Origin: Ampelomyces quisqualis
Lineage: Eukaryota > Ascomycota > Dothideomycetes > Pleosporales > Phaeosphaeriaceae
Assembly (NCBI GenBank): GCA_018398575.1
Contig: JAGTXZ010000008.1
Coordinates: 2,232,001 to 2,296,000 of the forward strand
DNA length: 64,000 nucleotides
Direction of reading: 5' to 3'
Of this stretch, positions 34,888-43,619 are shown in pieces. Under the pieces are notes generated by a model. That model ran no database searches and was not told the DNA's origin. It saw only the letters and a list, made by a program, of their open reading frames with translations. The stretch's first letter is position 1. Each line of letters starts with the position of its first letter. The position numbers were made by a program, and so were the translations under genes.

Positions 34888-35860
34888 AAGCAGTAAGTAG
34901 TAGTGCTAGAGTTGCCTTATAGGCGCTACCCCTAGCTTTTAGGTGTTAACCCTTTGCCTGCAACAGCGTCGCGATTTAACTGCAATAGTATAGCATTGCG
35001 AGCATCTCTAGCATATAATACACCGCCTTCCTGTACTACGCGCTTATCTATATTCTGCCGTTGCTAGCGCGGAGAAAAGTATGGGTTAGGCATTACAATC
35101 TCGCTTGGCTCGGTAATCCCGTTTGGCATAAGAGGACTAAGCGAGAATTAGTCTCTTAAAGGGGACAAGTATACTCCGTAATGATCAGCAGCAATAAAGA
35201 TATTTCTACTTTAGTGGGGTAACAGGCTAGGTTTAAAGATGCTGCCTGCCACGTGTCTACATAGCGGCCGTACTTCGGCTACTAACTTAAGGCATCTCTA
35301 AACGGAGTGCGGAGTATCGCGAGTCTACGGAGTACATAGTATGACTTTACGCAAGATTCCAAGAATGTCCCCAAGGACTAGCTATAGAGTAAGGCTAATA
35401 ACGTTGAAACAGACAATCAAGCATAGCAAAACTAGCGCAGAGCTACCTGTTAAGAATAACAATGTAGGATAGGTAAATGCAGCTGCCTACTAAATGCCCA
35501 TCTCTAGTGATGCGTAATAATGTCTCTACCCGTCCCCACCAAGAGACTAAGCGGAGCAAGCAGACCGCCTAAGCGCCCTCTTAATTGGGAAGCCACTTGA
35601 CTAAAACAGGCAGCTCTTGGCGCTTATTACCTCTCCCAAGCGGGTACGGAGTATGGAGTAGGTAGTTCTTCTGATTACACGAGTGAATCACTTGAAACGT
35701 CCGCATGCAACCTTCGAGATTGCTCATGATTCTGGTATGCTGTACAGCCAAATTTTGTGGAAATTGCTCGCGGCCTGCTAACCATTACGTGGTCTGTTCT
35801 TGTCGCGAAACGTTAGCTTCCGCTTCTAGATTGTAGCACGGGCCGACTAGTGTATGCCCC

Positions 35861-36052
35861 GGTAGTTAGGAGGTCACTGGTAGCTAGGAGGTTACAGATA
35901 GCTAGGATATTACAGGTAGTTAGGAGGTCACAGGTGACTAGTAGGTCACGGGTAGCTAGGAGGTCACAGATAGCTAGGAGGTCACAGATAGCTATGAGAT
36001 CACAGATAGCTAGGAGGTCACAGGTAGCTAGGAGATCACGGGTGGCGAGGAG
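35861..36052. repeat. 18-bp minisatellite, ~11 copies
   Basis: The unit is close to GGTAGCTAGGAGGTCACA. It ends about 500 bp upstream of the secreted-protein gene at 36559. The minus strand shows an open frame of hexapeptide repeats (LLAICD), which I attribute to the 18-bp period. Confidence 0.85.
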
Positions 36053-36558
36053 TAAATCCATCTGAATATATAGAGGCAGACGTGCACTCCTTCTTACCAC
36101 AATCGCTTCCAGCTTTCAACATAAGCCGCACCTCTCGTCCATAAGCGCTTAATAGCACCCGACTTTACTACTCCGCAACACGATAGAGGCACCTCAGCTG
36201 CGGAAGAACTAGCTCCGACGCAACGTTTTGAAGAGCTCCCTCGCCAATCTTGAAAAGTACGTGTGGGACGTTGATTGAAAGCTTGATATTTCAAGTAAGA
36301 ATTCACTGCTTAGCTCCTTTAGCTAACCAGAGCAATCGGATCCTGGTAGTTAACCTGTGCCACAGTACTACAACCTATGGAGCGCACTCTATCTTAAATT
36401 ATCACCACCGTAAGTAGTTCACTCTTGAAGTGGAAAGTAGCGTAAGCTCATTGACTGATTCGTAACCGTAGTACGAATTGTTACCAGCGCCGAAGTCTTC
36501 TACCTTGATTCTACACCAACTAAAGCCCTCTCCGGCCAGCCAAACCTCTCCCTACAAC

Positions 36559-38361
36559 ATGAAGGGCTTCATCGCATTGATTGCGCTCATTACTTGCAAT
36601 ATTTATGTTGCTGCATACCCGCAGGGCGCCTCCTGGTCCCTTGCAAATGCCATACGGTCAAGTAGCATTTCAACTCCGACGCCAATGTCGAAGGGTAATG
36701 TCCTTCACCGCGAAATAATGGACGATTCACTTGCTGTTACCAAATTCGACGCTGGCTGCGGTCTTGAAAAGCCAACCGCTCAACAGTGGACAGCAAACCT
36801 CCCGGCCATAAAAAACTTCACCGAAACAAATTACAACGAGTTCAAGAAGAATGGCACACAGCCCTCCTTTGCCATCTACCTACGAGACAAGTATGCTCCA
36901 AATGCTGCACCAAGCTCTCTGTTCTGCGATGTTGTAGGCGCTTGTAGCATCGGATCCTGCCTCAACCTAAACGAAGACTATCCGAAGCATGAGCGACAAA
37001 CAGCCTACCTTGTCTTCGAACAGCTTGCTGGTGTAGCCCATCATCTTCAAGCATCTCAAAGGGCAACATCTATTGCTGGTGACTGGACTATTCGGCAAAC
37101 GCATTCGCTGGTGGAGAGATTCAGCAGTGCAAAGCACGTTGAGGAAAAACTCAAGTCGGAAGCAATGAAAGAAAAGGTTGCTTTCGCGGTTGGGACTGCT
37201 TTCGCTGTCCTAGGCGCGGGTGCAGTTGAAATCGGAGCAATCGGGATGCTACCTATGGCTGCACTGGTTCCTAAGTTGTCATACACTTTATTTGCTGGCA
37301 GTTACTTCGGTGTGACCAGCACCATCAATGCTGTGAGAGGCGATGTGCCAGATCTTTCCGGCAATCTCGAAACGTTGTTGACTGAAGACCTCAACACGAT
37401 TCTACATGAGAGGGAGAAAAATGTCGACGAGGACCTGCGGAACCTGATGACCGGTGCCCCAAACCACAAAGGCATGACCATTGTCGATGTTCTGACCAGC
37501 GGAGACTTCATTGGACTCGTTCCAGATCTCCAGACACTTCTAGAGGAGCAAGAAGAGCGGTACCTTTTCGCCGCAGCTGTCAACAGTGCATGGCGGTTCG
37601 ATCGGCCATACATCCTTGACGTAGACGCACCTTTAGGTTGCGAGTTTGACACCCGTGGACACTCCAATTATCGCGTATGTCTCCCGGAACATCCCAAGAG
37701 GAGCTTCTGGCTGTATGCCATCGGAATATCACAAGAAAACGACTTCCTGAAGGACGACCAAGCGCAAGTCCATGGTCCCTCTGGATTCCACAACTTCGAC
37801 CAAATGCAAATGGCAAGCCACAACATCACAAGAGAAGACATAGTGCGCTCTTCATTGTTCATACATCGTCACGACCTAGACGACGCCCTCATGAGCCTCG
37901 AAGTACCCAAGTTGCAGGCCGCACTCGAGGAAGAGGGCTTGAAGCCTACGATCAAGGACGAAAACTCCCTCCAGCATCTCGGTAGCACACCCGGCGCCTT
38001 CAGTATCCCTATATGCCGCAACCCCAGTGGCGAATCCATCTCGAGCGTGTTGGACGATACGTCTCGGAACTACCCTTGCATGTGCGGCGAGTTCACCTGG
38101 AACGACGGCTGGTCAATAGACAAGGACCAAACGCTGAAGTTTCTTGAGTTAACGGGCTTCGCAGGTTCTGAGGACTGGGAAGCCTTTTGCTCAAACAAAA
38201 ATCAATGCGAGGGCGAGAATAGCATCGATTGGCATAAGGAATTGGACGCTAAGCGTAAGAAAGGCGATCCTGGGATTCCAAAGCATCTGAAGCATCCGTT
38301 CAAAAAATGCAACCACGTCCATGCGCATGACCACTACGGGAAACCCCAGGAGGATAAGTAA
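36559..38361 (+). CDS. Secretory-pathway protein of unknown function, 600 residues
   Basis: The frame is open further upstream, but I chose the ATG at 36559 because it places a clear signal peptide first (MKGFIALIALITCNIYVAAY). The mature part starts with a Cys-containing region (CGLEKPTAQQW; LFCDVVGACSIGSC), followed by a helical region. Residues ~204-258 are hydrophobic and Gly/Ala-rich, compatible with one or two membrane spans. A second Cys-rich part follows (YPCMCGEFTWNDGW), then a His/Lys-rich tail. No intron is needed. The layout recalls fungal DUF7872-like proteins, but this is from memory and weak. It could be a secreted or membrane-inserted effector-like or cell-surface protein. Confidence 0.75.
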   Translation: MKGFIALIALITCNIYVAAYPQGASWSLANAIRSSSISTPTPMSKGNVLHREIMDDSLAVTKFDAGCGLEKPTAQQWTANLPAIKNFTETNYNEFKKNGTQPSFAIYLRDKYAPNAAPSSLFCDVVGACSIGSCLNLNEDYPKHERQTAYLVFEQLAGVAHHLQASQRATSIAGDWTIRQTHSLVERFSSAKHVEEKLKSEAMKEKVAFAVGTAFAVLGAGAVEIGAIGMLPMAALVPKLSYTLFAGSYFGVTSTINAVRGDVPDLSGNLETLLTEDLNTILHEREKNVDEDLRNLMTGAPNHKGMTIVDVLTSGDFIGLVPDLQTLLEEQEERYLFAAAVNSAWRFDRPYILDVDAPLGCEFDTRGHSNYRVCLPEHPKRSFWLYAIGISQENDFLKDDQAQVHGPSGFHNFDQMQMASHNITREDIVRSSLFIHRHDLDDALMSLEVPKLQAALEEEGLKPTIKDENSLQHLGSTPGAFSIPICRNPSGESISSVLDDTSRNYPCMCGEFTWNDGWSIDKDQTLKFLELTGFAGSEDWEAFCSNKNQCEGENSIDWHKELDAKRKKGDPGIPKHLKHPFKKCNHVHAHDHYGKPQEDK

Positions 38362-40081
38362 CTGCTCCCATGCACATACATCAAAACGGCGCTCGCGGTC
38401 ATGATGGTTACTTCCTCCGAGCTCGTCTATCTCGGATTTGTTCAGATAAGAACCACGGGACCCACGGCTGAAGTTCCACCAATCCGACAAAGGAGCAAAC
38501 CAATCTGAACGAAATCAGCGATATCGCTCCTGCATCTGGAAGCCTCCACAGCAAATAATCACACTCAGGTTATCACCTCAACAAAACTTTCACATCTACT
38601 GTCCTTCAAGACGAACAATGTACCGACACCGTACCACTTGTAAATCGGACATTCTGACAATGTTGATCAAGATCAATCTCGCCACTACCATCATACCTAC
38701 CAAACCCCAAGAGACTTGGAAGCAAAACTATACGCACATCCAGTTCTGGTATTTCGAAATCAAAGGCGGCAATAAGAAATGCTGCGAGGGTGGGAAGTAC
38801 AAGCTCGTGGACAAGGCCATGGATGGCTGGAGCCTCGAAATTGGATTGGACTTCTGGGGGCCCAACTTCACTCCCGATGCGAGGTGAAAGAGAGCGGCGT
38901 CGAAGCGGAGTGAGACAAACTATCACTCGGTGGGCGACGTGTCTTTTTTCAGGTCGTTCAGAACGTCCCGACGCCTTGGGATAGATTGAAGAAGGGGATC
39001 GGAGGGGGCTTAGGACGGGTGAAAAGTACAAGTGGCAGATGATTGGACTTGAAGACTGTGTTAGTTCGTTACATCTACTAAAGTAGATCATGTAGGAAAA
39101 AGTAGTTTCATTTTGAAAGCTTACTTTGGCTTCTGAAGACACATAGTCCTGTCCTGCGCCTGGCGTCTGCATTCCCACCGATCAAAGGATTCACGGCGCC
39201 CACCTCCCTCTATCAACCACGCTACCGGGCCAAAATTCCCCAGCTTCGTCTTCAGCAACTTGACGTGCTCGCACCGGCGTTTCATTAACTCACTATTCGT
39301 ATAAGCTCACCATCCCAAAATCACTACCCAGCGCCCGCGTACACCTCTTGCTCACAACATTACAAAAGCAATCCTCGACCCTCTCATCCCGCTCTGACCG
39401 TCAACTCGTCACTTAAACACCAGTCAATCATTTCCTTAAGCCAACCCCACCAGAGTGAGCCTCAATCCCTTCATCCTCCAGAAGCGCAATCCTGTGTCGA
39501 CACGATCAATTTTCCCAGGCCTAACTTCTCGCCCTCCTCTTATTCGTCATTGCTGTGTGTCTGTGCAAGATGCTGAGCTACGTGACTATCGTGTGCCAGG
39601 ATAAGGGAGCTGTTATGGGTGTGGGTTGTGGGTGTGGGTTGTGGGTGTGGGTTGTGGGTGTACTGGGCGGAGGTTGCCAGGTTGAGGTATGGGAGTGGAG
39701 GGAGAAAGTAGGGAGAGAAGGAGGAAGTGTTACGTGATAGCTTGCAAGGTAGTATGGAGAAAAATTGGTAGGTCAACATCACTTCGGGAGGAAGGGCGGG
39801 GAGACATGTAAAGACTATGGATGGGCAAGCATGGATGACACACTTGAATGGCAAACTTGAATTTCAAGCCTGAATTACAAGGAACTAAATGACACCAGAA
39901 CTCTTCAATCCTGGTAGCACGATGCATCGTCTTCAACATTTCCCTTCTTCACATAGCGACATGTGAATATCACGTCCATTGTCTCGAACCAGTAAGACTC
40001 ATAAATACTCCTGGCTGCTGCATTGACTACGATAAGCTCCTTGCTACAAAGCTCAGGCCGCATGCATCATTTCTTAAAATT
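38362..40081. other. Intergenic, ~1.7 kb
   Basis: Two open frames (38618-38887 plus, 38606-39178 minus) overlap and lack supporting features. A GGGTGTGGGTTGT repeat lies at 39616-39661. ATAAATA at 40001-40007 is a possible TATA element for the gene at 40082. Confidence 0.5.
39616..39661. repeat. 13-bp GGGTGTGGGTTGT repeat, ~3.5 copies
   Basis: It is a short perfect tandem GT-rich repeat. It resembles telomeric DNA only superficially and is interstitial. Confidence 0.8.
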
Positions 40082-41884
40082 ATGAAGACACTACCGCAAT
40101 ACATGCTCCTAAGTGCATTGCTCTTGAACAGCGCTCAGGCTTTTACTTTCCCCACAGACTCGCTTACAGTCACAAAAACCATATACCATACAACCGTGCG
40201 ACGGCGATCTGGAGGCGTTCTGGTACATATTGGCTCTGGTGGCAGTCGCGAACCTCTAATGCCGCTGCACCTTATCCAACGGCGCAATGCCGACTCTTCT
40301 GTTGATCTCAACGACATCCATAAGGATGGAACCTCAAACCGTGTAGATTTAGAAGGGCTTGCAAAACGAAGCACTATTCTGTACGCTCTTCACATACCGT
40401 TTCATGAGCGGGAGGGCTACGTAGCCGTCTATTTGTCCAACACTGATGCCATACCGGTTTGTAAGAACGTATTAGATACACTGTATGAAGACAGTGCAAA
40501 GGTCTTCCTGGAGCTGAAACTCAATCCCGGCAACTCAACCACAAAGATTCCCGTTCGTAAAGACAAGGCTATCAACTTCTGCCAGAGCTTCCAGGAAGGT
40601 GAGGGCAAGGACGACGACAAATCCAACACAACCCGTCTTTCGAGCGACTTGGACACCACGACCGAGGCAGTGGAAAATAATACTTCCCAGTCAGAAAACG
40701 ACGATGAAAGCAAAATCCCGAGGGCTTCGACGGCCTCGAAAGCTTACAAGTCGACTGTGCCGAAATCTACGGACGCGACTTTTGTGGAAGGCCATGCCAC
40801 GGCGTCAGAGTCCGATTCTGCCCCGACAATTACATCTATGCCGAAGAAGACCACGAAGACTACATTGGCAAAATCTGATGAGCCAACCACCAAGCCAAAG
40901 AGTGCTGCACCGTCGACGACTGAAACTGATGACGAGTCGTCAACTCCAAGCCTGGATCTACTTCCTGCTTTCCAAACTATGGCGTCTTCGAAGATGTTTG
41001 AATTCTCCAGTAAAGCTGCAGAAAGCTCCATGTCGATGGCAAAGGAGTTAACCACTCAGACTGAAGTACCGAGGAAAGCATTTCATAACGACCCTGCCAC
41101 AACCACATGGGAAATTGGATATGGACTTGAAGCCACACCCACAGACGACGTACCCACCATCACCGAACCATCGAGCACGACAGATGCTGCGATAGCAGCA
41201 GCGCGTGAGCCATATTTTAAAATGTCGAGTATGAATTCCTGGTACGATCATATCAACAACCACATGCGTACTGCGATTTCCCCTCCAGGAGACGCCACGG
41301 GCGCCCGAGTGTTTGAAAACACTGGCACCCCGAGACTAGCATTTTGGTGGCAACGTCATAGGAACAATGGCGCGTCGAAAACGCGCGATAACGCTCAAGG
41401 TAAAAGGCCGACTTGGTCGCGCGCAGCGAAGCCTCGTCCAAGCAGCAGTAGTACTCACAAGACAAACCCATTCAACACACCCATCCATGACCCCAAGCTA
41501 ACCCTCCTCCCAAAAAGACCTACGCCCGCATGTATATCCATCTCCCTTCCCCCTCTTGCTAAGCCTGCCCTACCCTCTCTCGATGTGGATACCATCTCAT
41601 TCTCCTTTCCCACGCCCATGCCCGCTCCTCATTACCCTTCTCCTTCGGACCCCGACCCATCGTCTGAGAACATGGCACATGAACCTGGCGCTCCCTCGTC
41701 GGCGTGGGGCCACGTTGCCGACCCGCGGATGCGCTGGACTGTAGCAGGGTTGTGGTTTGTAGCTGTGTTGCAGATATTGCTTGGAGTTTGGGAGTTTGTG
41801 AAGGGCGTTAGGGGAAGGAGGGAGTTAGGTTGGCAAGTGGGGAGAATGGAGTGGGTTGAGAGGAAGGTGAATAGGGCGGGGTGA
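40082..41884 (+). CDS. Ser/Thr-rich single-pass cell-surface protein, unknown
   Basis: The 600-residue intronless frame starts with a signal peptide (MKTLPQYMLLSALLLNSAQA). A short N-terminal region has few Cys. A long Ser/Thr/Lys/Glu/Pro-rich stretch (~185-400) is probably disordered and O-glycosylated. A Pro-rich segment follows. One hydrophobic span at ~555-575 (LWFVAVLQILLGVWEFV) precedes a basic cytoplasmic tail. This is a type I membrane topology with a mucin-like ectodomain, as in fungal wall-sensor or adhesin-like proteins. No catalytic domain is seen. A TATA-like ATAAATA lies ~75 bp upstream. Confidence 0.75.
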   Translation: MKTLPQYMLLSALLLNSAQAFTFPTDSLTVTKTIYHTTVRRRSGGVLVHIGSGGSREPLMPLHLIQRRNADSSVDLNDIHKDGTSNRVDLEGLAKRSTILYALHIPFHEREGYVAVYLSNTDAIPVCKNVLDTLYEDSAKVFLELKLNPGNSTTKIPVRKDKAINFCQSFQEGEGKDDDKSNTTRLSSDLDTTTEAVENNTSQSENDDESKIPRASTASKAYKSTVPKSTDATFVEGHATASESDSAPTITSMPKKTTKTTLAKSDEPTTKPKSAAPSTTETDDESSTPSLDLLPAFQTMASSKMFEFSSKAAESSMSMAKELTTQTEVPRKAFHNDPATTTWEIGYGLEATPTDDVPTITEPSSTTDAAIAAAREPYFKMSSMNSWYDHINNHMRTAISPPGDATGARVFENTGTPRLAFWWQRHRNNGASKTRDNAQGKRPTWSRAAKPRPSSSSTHKTNPFNTPIHDPKLTLLPKRPTPACISISLPPLAKPALPSLDVDTISFSFPTPMPAPHYPSPSDPDPSSENMAHEPGAPSSAWGHVADPRMRWTVAGLWFVAVLQILLGVWEFVKGVRGRRELGWQVGRMEWVERKVNRAG

Positions 41885-42037
41885 TGGGAGAATTTGAGCT
41901 GGGGACGGATTGGGGGAAGAAGTATGATCGTTGGGTGCTATTTGAGTTGATTTCTATATGTGTATGTGGAATCGGAGATGGTCTATTGGGTATCATCACG
42001 TGCGTTGTTGTTGTTGTACATGTCTACAACTCAGATC

Positions 42038-43280
42038 TCAAGTTAACAGAATCCTTGCGTCTTGGTGATTAATTACCACTTGTTCGTTTTCGAAAGAATA
42101 TTTTCGACGCACGAGTTCAAACACGATCAGTCCAGCGCTGGTGCTGGGAACTTGGCGAATCGTGCCCATGAAGAAGTCTCTGTAAACATACTTTCTCCAC
42201 CCACCAGCTCTTTTCGAGAGGAGTTTACATTGCGCAAATGTCTCCTGGTAGGCGTGGTAGTATCGCGACAGTATCCGCGACGGGCGATTTTGCTGATGAG
42301 CTTGGAAATCGAGAGCTTCGAGGCGGCGGTAGTGCACCTCTTGAACTTCTGTCAACGGGTGCATGATGAGCTGGGAGGTGATTGACGCAGAGATGCCGGC
42401 GAGGAGCAGGAAGATTGGTTCGAGGGTGTAGTGTGGGCGAATGATGGGGCGGTCATCGGTTTCGTCGGGCATGACTATTGCTTTTTCGAGGAGTGTGTCG
42501 CGGGTGCGTGTGCCGTAGTATTTGGTAACATAGGCGTAGTATGCTTGGCTTTTGACTGTTTCAAAGGTGCCGAAGAAGACTGCGGAGCCAAAGGCGTCTT
42601 TGAAGAAGCTGAGGGTCCAGCCAGCAAATATGCCCTGAAGACCGATCGAGCGCAGTTTGTGGCCGGCATAGTGCCACATGGTCTTGTACTTGCCATGCAG
42701 GATGTCCGCGGTTCGAAAACGAACTTGTAGCGCGTCGAACGGGGCGGCAATGACGGACTGGACACCTCCGGCTATGAGGCCCGCGGTGAAGGTCGTCGAG
42801 GGCGGCGGTGGGGGATATGTGCGCTTCGCCTGGTGCGAGGAGGGCTCATGCAGTGTGGACAGGTTGTGGAGGTATGCTGTGTAGAGGACGGCACCAATAC
42901 TGCGGCTTGTCAGCCTCTGCCTGCGCGTGCCAGAGACTCGAAACATACCAAGTATTGGCCATGAGCGGTGGAAGCACCTGCTTGGGAAGGACTGCCCATC
43001 CCTCGGTCCTGATGGCGTGCACAAGCACAGCAGGCGTAGTCCTTCTCCACGACCACTTTCCGTCGGCGGTCACGTGTGGATTGATAGCTCTTGCATAGCC
43101 CATGTAGTCGATCCGACCGCGGAAAAAGGCCTTTACGGGGGCTCGGAAGTAGAAGGCGACCATGCGGGCGGCCACCGCTCGCATACCAGCCGCCTGCACG
43201 CCCGTCGCTGGGGCCTTGCTGGGCTGTTGCGGGCTGTCCGAGGGGCCATCTCCAGCGGAGGCACTGGAGCCGGCTGTCAT
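42038..43280 (-). CDS. Mitochondrial carrier (SLC25-like) protein
   Basis: Minus-strand exons 42949-43280 and 42038-42899 are joined across a 49-nt intron (donor GTATGT, branch GCTGAC, acceptor CAG), giving 397 residues. Three weakly similar carrier repeats are visible. The first has FTAGLIAGGVQSVIAAPFDALQVR, close to the PxDxxxR signature, at ~149-171. The second has SASITSQLIMHPLTEVQEV and the third ends MGTIRQVPSTSAGLIVFELVRR. The later signatures are degenerate and the N-terminal ~110 residues are atypical, so the substrate cannot be inferred. It would sit in the mitochondrial inner, or possibly outer, membrane. It is divergently transcribed from SPT16. Confidence 0.8.
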
Positions 43281-43360
43281 CTAAGTGCACACTGCAGGCA
43301 CTCCTGATGGCGAACGCAGTCATGACGGCACCAAGTCGGTAACAGGTGAGGGTAAGAGGC

Positions 43361-43472
43361 CACGTGGTGGCACGTGAGGTGCGCACGTGACATGGGTGAG
43401 AGCACGTGACGCGTGGAAGAGCACGTGACGCGTGAGAGAGCACGTGACGCGTGAGAGAGCACGTGACACGTG
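43361..43472. promoter_or_regulatory. Array of eight CACGTG and three ACGCGT boxes in a bidirectional promoter
   Basis: CACGTG occurs at 43361, 43371, 43384, 43403, 43422, 43441, 43460 and 43467. ACGCGT occurs at 43409, 43428 and 43447. Positions 43403-43478 form a tandem repeat with exact 19-bp steps (AGCACGTGACGCGTG-type unit). CACGTGAC is the usual bHLH (Cbf1-like) site, and ACGCGT is the MBF cell-cycle box in fungi. The array sits in the 339 bp between the starts of the carrier (43280, minus) and SPT16 (43620, plus). Confidence 0.8.
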
Positions 43473-43619
43473 GGAGAGGCCCGTGCACCAGCGCGTCTCC
43501 CGCACATATCCACTCACTTGGTCGCGACTTTGACTGCCCGCCGCCGTCTCTCCTCCACCCCCTCCCTCCCGCCGCCGCCAGCGCCCCCAAAAGGCCCCCC
43601 CTCAACCCCCGCCTGCATC

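Larger units (their letters stand above)
30785..36558. other. ~5.8-kb region without a recognisable gene
   Basis: Only short open frames occur (138 codons or fewer up to 33 kb; at most 178 later, that one overlapping a minisatellite). None shows family motifs or a consistent exon chain. The region holds two 18-bp minisatellites, a 315-bp MITE and eight of the nine exact TACTCCGTA/TACGGAGTA motifs in the window. About 34.2-35.6 kb looks like degraded repeats. An unrecognised short gene cannot be excluded. Confidence 0.5.

Noticed and set aside
35813..36100. Hexapeptide-repeat protein (minus)
   Set aside because: The 18-bp minisatellite period is a multiple of three, so open repeated frames arise automatically.
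38606..39178. 190-codon minus frame and an overlapping 89-codon plus frame
   Set aside because: The two overlap, and neither has a signal, domain or splice support.
39616..39661. Telomere-like GT-rich repeat
   Set aside because: Unit GGGTGTGGGTTGT does not match the TTAGGG repeat usual in filamentous ascomycetes and is interstitial and very short.
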